Assembly (NCBI GenBank): GCA_040757115.1
Contig: JBFLYA010000267.1
Span: 1 to 5,070 of the forward strand
Direction: 5' to 3'
DNA from: a bacterium
GTDB taxonomy: Bacteria > UBA9089 > CG2-30-40-21 > SBAY01
DNA: 5,070 nt
The position numbers and the translations under genes were made by a program. Shown one piece after another: positions 1 through 5,070 of this stretch; within the stretch, counting starts at the first letter, position 1, and the number at the start of each line of letters is the position of its first letter. The notes under the pieces are model-generated. The model was not told the origin of the DNA, searched no databases, and was given only the letters and a program-made list of their open reading frames with translations.

Positions 1-8
1 TAAAATTT

Positions 9-34
9 TTCGACCTGTGAAATAGGAATATTTT
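9..34 (+). repeat. TTCGACCTGT repeat, copy A
   Basis: Begins TTCGACCTGTGAAATAGG and continues GAATATTTT in an AT-rich setting. The first 25 bases are identical to copy D at 4514-4538. An inverted partner sharing 18 bases (copy B) lies at 357-374, so A and B bracket the GGAGATA hairpin element at 46-320. The element may extend left of the window. It is seen as a repeat; its identity (transposon end, MITE end or REP-like unit) is not established. Confidence 0.7.
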
Positions 35-45
35 GATCGTAGTTA

Positions 46-320
46 GTATAAGAAGGGGGATAAGGGGATAAAGGGGATATGGAGATATCAGAGAAGAATA
101 TCAAGAAAATCTACTTACTGAGATAATAATTCAATGTATTATCAAGGTACACCAGACACTGGGGCCAGGTTTTCTGGAGAGTATTTACCGCTTTAAAAGC
201 TGCAGGTGTAAAGGTGGCTATTCTTGTAAACTTTGCTAAAGAAAAGGCAGATTTTAGAAGAGTGGAATTAGAATAATATCCCCTTATCTCCTTAATCTCC
301 CTATCTCCTTTTCTTACACC
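46..320. repeat. Long inverted-repeat (MITE-like) element 1 with GGAGATA-rich arms
   Basis: The left arm (46-87) is a run of GGGGATA and GGAGATA units starting GTATAAGAAG. The right arm (276-320) is its imperfect inverse, ending in CTCCTTTTCTTACACC. Read on the opposite strand the right arm starts GTGTAAGAAAAGGAGATA, almost the same as the left arm of element 2 at 414. The space between the arms is filled by a decayed GxxExxY reading frame. No transposase is present. The arms are low in complexity, so exact ends are uncertain. Interpretation as a non-autonomous mobile or hairpin repeat is inference. Confidence 0.65.
79..276 (+). pseudogene. GxxExxY family protein, degraded remnant
   Basis: This is a broken copy of the GxxExxY family, small proteins of about 120-130 residues that are related to PD-(D/E)XK nucleases by family description and have no settled role. 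Three pieces in different frames can be read. ATG at 79 opens MEISEKNIKKIY. A second frame from about 114 gives LTEIIIQCIIKVHQTLGPG and then FLESIY, containing the name-giving G-x-x-E-x-x-Y motif at 168-188. A third frame from 190 gives LKAAGVKVAILVNFAKEKAD and FRRVELE, ending at TAA 274-276, which matches the family C-terminus. At least one frameshift lies near 111-116. About 50-60 residues are missing at the junction near 188-193, including the central part of the domain. The gene cannot make a working protein. It sits wholly inside the inverted-repeat element. Confidence 0.8.
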
Positions 321-356
321 AAGCAGTGGAGTATAATTTTGTTTTTCCCTCGTTGA

Positions 357-387
357 CCTATTTCACAGGTCGAAATTTTTTGGTGTC
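357..387 (-). repeat. TTCGACCTGT repeat, copy B (inverted)
   Basis: On the minus strand this reads GACACC, an A-rich stretch, then TTCGACCTGTGAAATAGG. The last 18 bases equal those of copies A and D. It faces copy A across element 1, and its GACACC end matches that of copy C at 571. A nearby 12-base stretch (401-412) reads ACAGGTTGAAAT, one base different from the inner part of this copy, and may be a fifth, decayed copy. Confidence 0.65.
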
Positions 388-413
388 TTAATCTAGCATA
401 ACAGGTTGAAATA

Positions 414-534
414 GTGTAAGAAAAGGAGATATGGGGATTATGGAGATAAGGAGATAAATTCATTCTAAAATTTTGCAAATTACAATGAATAATCTCCATC
501 TCTCCCTTTATCTCCTTATCTCCTTTTGGACACC
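414..534. repeat. Long inverted-repeat (MITE-like) element 2, no cargo
   Basis: The left arm (414-457) reads GTGTAAGAAAAGGAGATA followed by more GGAGATA-type units. The right arm (491-534) is its imperfect inverse, ending CTCCTTTTGGACACC. The loop between them pairs again (ATTCATT near 459 with AATGAAT near 484), so the whole segment can fold into one long hairpin. The arms match those of element 1, but there is no coding remnant between them. Any open frame read through this stretch is a by-product of the repeat. Confidence 0.65.
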
Positions 535-570
535 AAATCTGCATAGATTTCATTATTAGCGTTATTTTCA

Positions 571-594
571 GACACCACCAAATTTTCGACCTGT
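571..594 (+). repeat. TTCGACCTGT repeat, copy C (short)
   Basis: Shares GACACC, an A-rich tract and TTCGACCTGT with the reverse complement of copy B, then diverges after position 594, where the other copies continue GAAATAGG. B and C face each other across element 2. It may be a truncated end or a junction left by insertion or loss of DNA. Confidence 0.5.
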
Positions 595-630
595 ACGGTT
601 AGATTTAGGCTACGAATTTGATATCTCTAT

Positions 631-715
631 GCACCAAAGGTGCAAAGGAATTTATTAGCCCGTAGGTTTCAATCTACGGAATGGATTATTCCATAAAATC
701 AAGCCCCGACGGGGC
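631..715. repeat. Block of four small hairpins (REP-like)
   Basis: Four perfect short inverted repeats are packed into 85 bp: GCACC/GGTGC (631-643, loop AAA), CCGTAG/CTACGG (660-679, 8-nt loop), GGAAT/ATTCC (678-692, 5-nt loop) and GCCCC/GGGGC (703-715, loop GAC). The second and third share two bases. The GC-rich stems stand out in AT-rich DNA. Such a string suggests an extragenic palindromic repeat or a structured 3' region of the leftward transcript. No known RNA family was recognised. Confidence 0.5.
693..715 (-). terminator. Candidate intrinsic terminator of the leftward operon
   Basis: On the minus strand a perfect 5-bp GC stem, GCCCC-GTC-GGGGC, is followed directly by TTGATTTTAT, a fair U-rich tail. 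It lies about 110 nt past the stop codon of the secretin gene in the right orientation to end that transcript. The stem is short and the tail is interrupted, so termination may be partial. The same hairpin could simply be part of the repeat block that contains it. Confidence 0.4.
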
Positions 716-824
716 ACAGGAAGATTACCATCTATTCAAACCAGACAGATTTGCAAGAATATTTACCAATAATCTGAATTTTTGCAAACTTGTTGTGGAT
801 GAGTATATATAGTTCATTGAATAG

Positions 825-2921
825 TTACGATTTAATAATATGTGGTGTGATAAATATCATTACCTCTGTTTCCTCGGTAATAGTCTTAACCTGTTTAAAG
901 AAGAAACCAATAATAGGAATACTTCCTAAAACAGGTATTTTGACTAATGAATTTTTTTTCTTCTTTTGAGTTAGTCCACCAATAATAATAGTTTCTCCTT
1001 CCTTGACCCTAACTTTTGTTTCTACATTCCGTTTATTAATGATAGGTAATCCTTGTGGTGTTCCTTCACCAGCAACATCACCTACTTCAGAAATAATCTT
1101 AACAGTAATTTCTCCTTTTTGGGAAATATACGGTGTAATATCAAGGATAATTCCTGATTCAATCGCTTTGAGTGTTACCGATTCATATCCTACCCTGCCA
1201 CTTAATAATTGATAAAATTCTTCTCTGGACAATTTGATTTTAGCCTGTTGTCCAGTTAATGTAACTACTTTTGGATTAGCTTTAATTTCTGCCTTTCCTT
1301 CCTTAACTAACATATCGATGAATGTAATTAGAGCCTGAGAGGTAAGGTCATTAGTAATTGTGTAGGAAATTTTTGAGGTTTTATCCGTTTCCTTTTTGAG
1401 CGTCACCGAAGAATCCTTCCATTTAAAATTCCAATTTGTGCCAATATTCCTTATTCCTTCTTTAGATATTTCTGCAATAAGGGATTCAATGACAACCTGT
1501 TGTGGTGGGATATCAATCAAAGCGATATCATTTTTAATACGCTCAATAAGGGGATCTGGGGCAGTGATAGTCACCAGATTCTTTCCCTTATTTACCTGGA
1601 TAAAGGATAAAAAGGATTGCGGTATGAGGGTTAGTAAATCTTCTGCTTGCAAATAGTTCAAATTAAGAAATTCTGTTGAGGTAAGTTTAGCAAATGACGG
1701 ACCAGTTGGATCAGCTAATCCTACCAGATAGTAATTATCAAATTTACAAAACATATATCCTTTTGGAGCAAGAACCATCTCTAATGCTTTTGATAAAGGG
1801 ACATCCTGGAGTTCTACCGTAATAACTCCTCGAACAGTATCATCGGGGATAATTGGTATTTTTGCCTGAGTTGATATATCTCGAAGCACTTGAGAGATAT
1901 CTGTTTCAAAGAAGACATTAGTGATTAATGGTTCTTCTTTTTTCGGCTCTTCTTTGACCTGGATTTCTCCTCTTTTTACAGAAGCAGGTATTGAAGATTC
2001 AAGTGATTTAGCCTCCTTTTTTATGGTTTCTATTGTTGAGGCTCCTACTTCTTTCTCTGGCAATATCTGTTGAGGGCTAACCTGAGATTTCTTCTTTTCT
2101 ACACTCTCCTCTTTTATTACTACTTCAACTTGATTGATTCCTGAAGTAATCTGTGATACTAAGGATGGTTCCATTAACCCAATGGTTATTCTACTTATAT
2201 GTGTAGGAGTAGTAAGCAATTGGATAATGGAAATGAAAGAAATATAAGAATTTTTCTTTATCTTTTTTCTTGTGTATTCACATTTACATTCTAAAAAGTC
2301 TATAACTATTAAAGAAGGGTCTTCTGTGCGAAAATGTTTTAGAATAGGGGTATTAGAAGTTTTTATTATTACTCTTATTTGTCCTTCTTCTTCTTTGATA
2401 TCAATATCTTTTATCTGATATAATTCCTTACTTTCCTTCTCCTTTTGTAGATATTCTTCTTGCTTTAGAGTAGGAACAGCTGTAAGGACAACTGTGTTAT
2501 TAACTGACTCCACTAAGGGAATAACAGGAATTCGGAATTCTATTTCGGCAATAGTAGTAAAATCTCTTCCTTCAACGACATTAATCTTTTTTATTATGCC
2601 TTGTTCATAGAATTCTGTATCCGACAACCAACTATTTATTGTATCCTCAAAGATTATTTTTGCTGAAAGATTATTAAAGGCACGGATAAGCGAATAATTG
2701 GCTTGTTGCTCGGTGATAAAGATAACCTTTGTTTTATTCTTCTCATCTCCTTCTTTTACATCAATATCTAAGAGTTGTGTGTGTTGTGCCCCAAAAGCTG
2801 GGCTGAATAAAAATAGATAAAATATCAACCAGAGATAGATTTTTGCTTTTTTACTTAACTGTAAGTTTTTGTTTTTTAGAGATTGGTTCTTTAGCGCCAA
2901 AATCGAGTTCCGCAACTGCAT
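825..2921 (-). CDS. PilQ-like outer-membrane secretin with AMIN domains
   Basis: A 698-residue secretin, the family that forms the gated outer-membrane ring of type IV pilus, type II and related export systems. The hydrophobic core of the signal peptide is at residues 29-40, with likely cleavage after G44 or A45. Two AMIN-type domains (about 48-148 and 168-270) probably bind peptidoglycan. A charged linker (271-332) leads to an STN/N0 domain (334-402) and an N1-type domain (408-470). The secretin core runs from PPQQVVIESLIAEIS (472-486) through ANPKVVTLTGQQAKI (548-562) and VKEGETIIIGGL (639-650) to IPVLGSIPIIGFFF (662-675) and EVMIFITPHII (686-696). AMIN plus N0-N1 order is the PilQ layout, not GspD. 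The stretch between the two core halves is short, so the barrel lip looks compact. ATG at 2921 is chosen for its good Shine-Dalgarno, although it overlaps the upstream gene by 71 nt and gives a long 28-residue n-region. No pilMNOP genes are visible, so the symbol pilQ is withheld. Confidence 0.93.
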   Translation of the reverse strand: MQLRNSILALKNQSLKNKNLQLSKKAKIYLWLIFYLFLFSPAFGAQHTQLLDIDVKEGDEKNKTKVIFITEQQANYSLIRAFNNLSAKIIFEDTINSWLSDTEFYEQGIIKKINVVEGRDFTTIAEIEFRIPVIPLVESVNNTVVLTAVPTLKQEEYLQKEKESKELYQIKDIDIKEEEGQIRVIIKTSNTPILKHFRTEDPSLIVIDFLECKCEYTRKKIKKNSYISFISIIQLLTTPTHISRITIGLMEPSLVSQITSGINQVEVVIKEESVEKKKSQVSPQQILPEKEVGASTIETIKKEAKSLESSIPASVKRGEIQVKEEPKKEEPLITNVFFETDISQVLRDISTQAKIPIIPDDTVRGVITVELQDVPLSKALEMVLAPKGYMFCKFDNYYLVGLADPTGPSFAKLTSTEFLNLNYLQAEDLLTLIPQSFLSFIQVNKGKNLVTITAPDPLIERIKNDIALIDIPPQQVVIESLIAEISKEGIRNIGTNWNFKWKDSSVTLKKETDKTSKISYTITNDLTSQALITFIDMLVKEGKAEIKANPKVVTLTGQQAKIKLSREEFYQLLSGRVGYESVTLKAIESGIILDITPYISQKGEITVKIISEVGDVAGEGTPQGLPIINKRNVETKVRVKEGETIIIGGLTQKKKKNSLVKIPVLGSIPIIGFFFKQVKTITEETEVMIFITPHIIKS

Positions 2922-4467
2922 AATAATTACCTCTTTTTAATTCTCCCTTATATAAAGATGAGATTATCCTTTTCTGGTTAGGTAAGAGAGGTTCTATTTC
3001 TTCCATCAACGGAATGTTAAGTATTTCTTTCCTCTTCTCTTCTTCATATATCCTTAAATTCCCTTTTGGACGGAGATGAATATTCCCTAAATTAACGAAA
3101 GTAATAGAGAAAGATAATGAATTATCTTTATTCTTCTGATAGGAGATATTTTCAATTTCAGCCTTTTTTACTGCCGTGTTAGGAATTTCTACAGTAATTG
3201 ATACCTCTGAGGTAACGGTTGCTTTTTTATCTTTCGTAAGACCGGCAAAACACAACTTAGCATATTTTCCACCATTAACTTCGCGGGGAACCCGAATAGA
3301 AAAAGAAAGATTTCGTTTATCTTTTGGAGAAAGGTTAAATTTAGATTGATTAATAGATATCCATTTAGCACAAGAATAAGGTTGGTTACCAGCAGGTAAA
3401 TAGGAAATTTGGCCATCCTCGTTAACAGCATAATCTTGGGGAAAAACCTCAACCTCTAATTCCGATTGACCTTCATTACGCACTAATATAGAAAAGCTTC
3501 GCATCCCTCCAGGAGGTGAGATTAAGTCAATAAAAGATGGTTCAATCCATAGTTTTTCTTTCTTCTGTGCTTCTTTACTGACAGCAATTAATTCCTCTTC
3601 CTTCAATTCTTCAATTTTACCCTTAGAAACTTTTATCTTCTTACTTTTGGTTTTTTCTCTCTTCCCTCCATAAACAAATTTAGTTTCTATTATATAGATT
3701 CCATCACGGATGTTAGATCGAAAATCTCCTTTAAAATCTCTAATTCCTTCTGGTAAAACAGTCCCTTTCCCTGCGGTAAGAGTAATTGGCTCTCCTCTAA
3801 GTTTATATCCTTGTTCATTCTTCAATACCGCTTCACCATTAGCAATAATATGAATATTCCCTGTATTTTTTAACGAGGCTATAATCTCATATCCTGAATA
3901 ATTTTTAGAGGGCTTTAATTGAATATCTTCTATAACTGCATTGGTAGTAAGTCCATATCCTTTAATCGTCACCAGTAAGAGTGAGGCTAATCGATAGTAG
4001 ATTGGTGTAGATTTCTCTATCTTCTCAGGAACAATTTCGACCATAATTGCAGAATATCTTCCGCCTAATTCCCCTTTGGGGACAGAAAGTTTACACATCA
4101 CTTGAATGGCTTCATTCCCGCGCAGCACCTTTTCTTTTGGTAGAATAGTTAACCATTGGGTACAAGAATATTTAGAGGTACCTGGCTTAGGAAATAACAC
4201 CTTTCCTTCTCTCTCTAAAACTAAGTCTGTGGCATATAATTTTATCTGCAAATCATTCTCACCATTATTTGTCAATAATAAAGGAAATGTTTTAACTGCT
4301 CCCTGGACGGTAGATAATTCTATGATTGGTGGAGTTAAAGTAAGTTTAAGCTCTGAATTTGAAACAGCAGGAAAAGTAGATAGAGCACAAAATATACATA
4401 TCCACTTTATTAACTGATAGGAATTTGTTTTTTGAGCATTTTTGATGTTACCTTCACTTTTACTCAT
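2851..4467 (-). CDS. Exported protein with two tandem DUF916/WxLIP-like Ig modules
   Basis: A 538-residue exported protein of unproven function. Residues 20-36 form a signal-peptide core, with cleavage likely near AVS/SNS (34-38). The mature part is an internal duplication. Each copy has an N-half (about 40-146 and 305-410) with the pattern P..I.L....G....F...V.N.G, D.....G.....P.G...YSC..W, then V.VP.....GG.Y, and a C-half (about 175-280 and 436-538) with N.GNIH and a final G.Y.....V/F.G strand. This resembles WxL-interacting proteins (DUF916 followed by DUF3324) and other pilus-chaperone-like Ig folds. A Lys/Glu-rich linker (281-304) separates the copies. No C-terminal membrane helix or sorting signal is seen, unlike Gram-positive WxLIPs. 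It leads the operon and shares 71 nt with the secretin gene, hinting at a shared job in envelope assembly or adhesion. ATG 4467 has no Shine-Dalgarno and appears leaderless. Family membership is by motif pattern only. Confidence 0.85.
   Translation of the reverse strand: MSKSEGNIKNAQKTNSYQLIKWICIFCALSTFPAVSNSELKLTLTPPIIELSTVQGAVKTFPLLLTNNGENDLQIKLYATDLVLEREGKVLFPKPGTSKYSCTQWLTILPKEKVLRGNEAIQVMCKLSVPKGELGGRYSAIMVEIVPEKIEKSTPIYYRLASLLLVTIKGYGLTTNAVIEDIQLKPSKNYSGYEIIASLKNTGNIHIIANGEAVLKNEQGYKLRGEPITLTAGKGTVLPEGIRDFKGDFRSNIRDGIYIIETKFVYGGKREKTKSKKIKVSKGKIEELKEEELIAVSKEAQKKEKLWIEPSFIDLISPPGGMRSFSILVRNEGQSELEVEVFPQDYAVNEDGQISYLPAGNQPYSCAKWISINQSKFNLSPKDKRNLSFSIRVPREVNGGKYAKLCFAGLTKDKKATVTSEVSITVEIPNTAVKKAEIENISYQKNKDNSLSFSITFVNLGNIHLRPKGNLRIYEEEKRKEILNIPLMEEIEPLLPNQKRIISSLYKGELKRGNYYAVAELDFGAKEPISKKQKLTVK
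2929..2934 (-). promoter_or_regulatory. Shine-Dalgarno of the secretin gene, inside the upstream CDS
   Basis: AGAGGT lies 7 nt before ATG 2921. It is the only strong ribosome site near the start and decides the choice of the overlapping ATG over in-frame TTG codons downstream. The same bases encode Lys-Arg-Gly in the upstream protein (residues 511-513), so the site is under double constraint. Confidence 0.7.
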
Positions 4468-4476
4468 TATGGAGAT

Positions 4477-4505
4477 ATTTTACCATAGATTTTATTTCCT
4501 GTCAA
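4477..4505 (-). promoter_or_regulatory. Sigma-70-type promoter, probably giving a leaderless mRNA
   Basis: On the minus strand a perfect -35 TTGACA (4500-4505) is followed by a 17-nt spacer and -10 TAAAAT (4477-4482), five of six matches to TATAAT, preceded by TGG as an extended -10. Transcription would start about 7 nt later, near A4470, only about 3 nt before ATG 4467. There is no ribosome site in that gap, which agrees with leaderless translation of the first gene. An AT-rich tract from repeat D lies directly upstream of the -35 and could act like an UP element. Confidence 0.75.
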
Positions 4506-4513
4506 CAAAAAAA

Positions 4514-4538
4514 TTCGACCTGTGAAATAGGAATATTT
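4514..4538 (+). repeat. TTCGACCTGT repeat, copy D, beside the operon promoter
   Basis: 25 bases identical to copy A at 9-33, in the same orientation. Its A-rich end (4507-4513) comes within a few bases of the -35 box of the leftward promoter. Copies A and D therefore flank the two-gene operon and the left repeat region as direct repeats about 4.5 kb apart. Confidence 0.7.
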
Positions 4539-4846
4539 GAGAGCGTTGCGTAGGACATAAAGTTATATCTCTGGTCCCTGGCATTGTGTTACCTCATTTC
4601 TTGCCATCTTTTTGTATTTCTTGACATTTTGGAGTCCCAAAAGACAACCCAGAGGGTCATTAACCAGTCGATATAGCAGTTATTATTCAAAACTTTACTT
4701 ACAATTAAATACTCGTAACTACTCGTAGTGAATTAACAAGTTATGCGTGAACCATTACTACACTATGTCAAATTAATGCTATAACTCTCTATATTTTTAG
4801 ACAATTAGGGATGGTTTCTTTTATCGTTTTCCCTATGATTTTTGTT
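4539..4846. other. Non-coding stretch, nothing recognised
   Basis: About 300 AT-rich bases with no supported gene, tRNA or clear RNA. The only structure noted is a small palindrome ACTAC-TC-GTAGT at 4718-4729, next to a second ACTCGTA. A 38-codon minus-strand open stretch (4563-4679) has no convincing start or ribosome site. Confidence 0.6.
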
Positions 4847-4907
4847 GGAAATTGGAAATTAGAAATTGGGCTTTTGTCTCTCTCCCTAATTTCCAATTTC
4901 TAATTTC
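4847..4907. repeat. Inverted repeat built from GAAATTR heptads
   Basis: The left arm (4847-4870) holds three consecutive GAAATT(G/A) heptads ending in GGG. The right arm (4884-4907) is the inverse, also three heptads, separated by a 13-nt T/C-rich loop. Pairing is complete except at the seventh base of each heptad, where the two arms carry the opposite purine choice. It could be a hairpin, a MITE-like unit or an expanded short repeat. It lies outside the operon and has no visible coding role. Confidence 0.6.
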
Positions 4908-4967
4908 AATCCGCAATTTTTCAAACAAAAGTGAACCGTCCCGAGAATTCTACCTCATCCTTCATTT

Positions 4968-5043
4968 AATGTCCCATAGGGACAACATATCGGTAGAAAT
5001 AAATATCACACAAATAATGTCCCATAGGGACAATATATCGGTA
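4968..5043. repeat. Two 28-bp palindrome-bearing repeats, 48-bp period
   Basis: Two direct copies at 4968-4995 and 5016-5043 differ at one base. Each contains the palindrome TGTCCC-ATA-GGGACA followed by a tail ending ATATCGGTA. They are separated by 20 AT-rich bases. The short spacer and only two copies argue against CRISPR. Palindrome plus fixed tail is typical of REP/BIME-like or transposon-linked repeats, and more copies may lie beyond the window edge. Confidence 0.75.
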
Positions 5044-5070
5044 AATGGCTTTCCATAAATTTTCTACTAC

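Noticed and set aside
314-553. 79-codon minus-strand open frame
   Set aside because: It runs through repeat copy B and the GGAGATA hairpin element 2, with low-complexity content and no family resemblance; a by-product of the repeats.
750-788. TTTGCAA / TTGCAAA inverted repeat just after the secretin stop as a terminator
   Set aside because: The stem is only 7 bp, AT-rich and widely spaced, with no strong U-tract; the GC hairpin at 703-715 is a better candidate.
951-960. Run of eight A residues in the secretin gene (minus strand) as a frameshift or slippage site
   Set aside because: It encodes a Lys-rich loop between two conserved secretin motifs, and the frame is intact on both sides; the run is short for programmed slippage.
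1003-1656. Plus-strand open frames opposite the secretin gene
   Set aside because: They are antisense shadows of conserved secretin coding sequence with no ribosome sites or recognisable products.
4621-4649. TTGACA on the plus strand as a rightward promoter
   Set aside because: No acceptable -10 box at 16-18 nt spacing and no gene downstream.
4563-4679. Minus-strand open stretch of 38 codons with a fairly protein-like sequence
   Set aside because: Too short, no ATG or ribosome site near its beginning, and no family recognised. It could be a gene remnant but cannot be supported.
4968-5043. Possible CRISPR array
   Set aside because: Only two repeats, a 20-bp AT-rich spacer shorter than typical, and no cas gene in the window.
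4852-5058. 68-codon plus-strand open frame
   Set aside because: It is composed of the heptad hairpin and the two 28-bp repeats; no ribosome site and no protein-like pattern.

Overview
The window is AT-rich bacterial DNA holding two genes on the minus strand, flanked on both sides by repeat-rich non-coding DNA. The host is most likely a diderm (Gram-negative type) bacterium, because one gene encodes an outer-membrane secretin and both products carry export signals. Dense intergenic repeats and a decayed GxxExxY gene recall genomes of uncultured candidate phyla. That placement is an impression, not something the sequence proves.

Left flank (1-824): no intact gene. It holds inverted copies of a short repeat built on TTCGACCTGT and two long hairpin elements with GGAGATA-rich arms. 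The first hairpin encloses a frameshifted, internally deleted GxxExxY pseudogene; the second is empty. A block of four small hairpins follows (631-715), and the last of these can serve as an intrinsic terminator for the leftward operon.

Centre (825-4467, minus strand): an apparent two-gene operon. The first gene (4467 to 2851) encodes an exported 538-residue protein made of two tandem copies of an Ig-like module resembling the WxLIP/DUF916 and pilus-chaperone-like superfamily. The second gene (2921 to 825) encodes a 698-residue PilQ-like secretin with two AMIN-type domains, an STN/N0 domain, an N1-type domain and a compact secretin core. The genes overlap by 71 nt in different frames, and a good Shine-Dalgarno for the secretin lies inside the upstream gene. 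A near-consensus extended -10 promoter ends so close to the first ATG that the mRNA is probably leaderless.

Right flank (4468-5070): one more TTCGACCTGT repeat abutting the -35 box, about 300 bp with no recognisable gene, a heptad-built hairpin (GAAATTR units), and two 28-bp repeats with a palindromic core 48 bp apart.

In working terms, the pair looks like an envelope export or surface-assembly module: the secretin would give an outer-membrane pore anchored to peptidoglycan by its AMIN domains, and the co-transcribed tandem Ig-like protein would be a periplasmic or surface partner. The partnership is inferred from gene order and overlap only.
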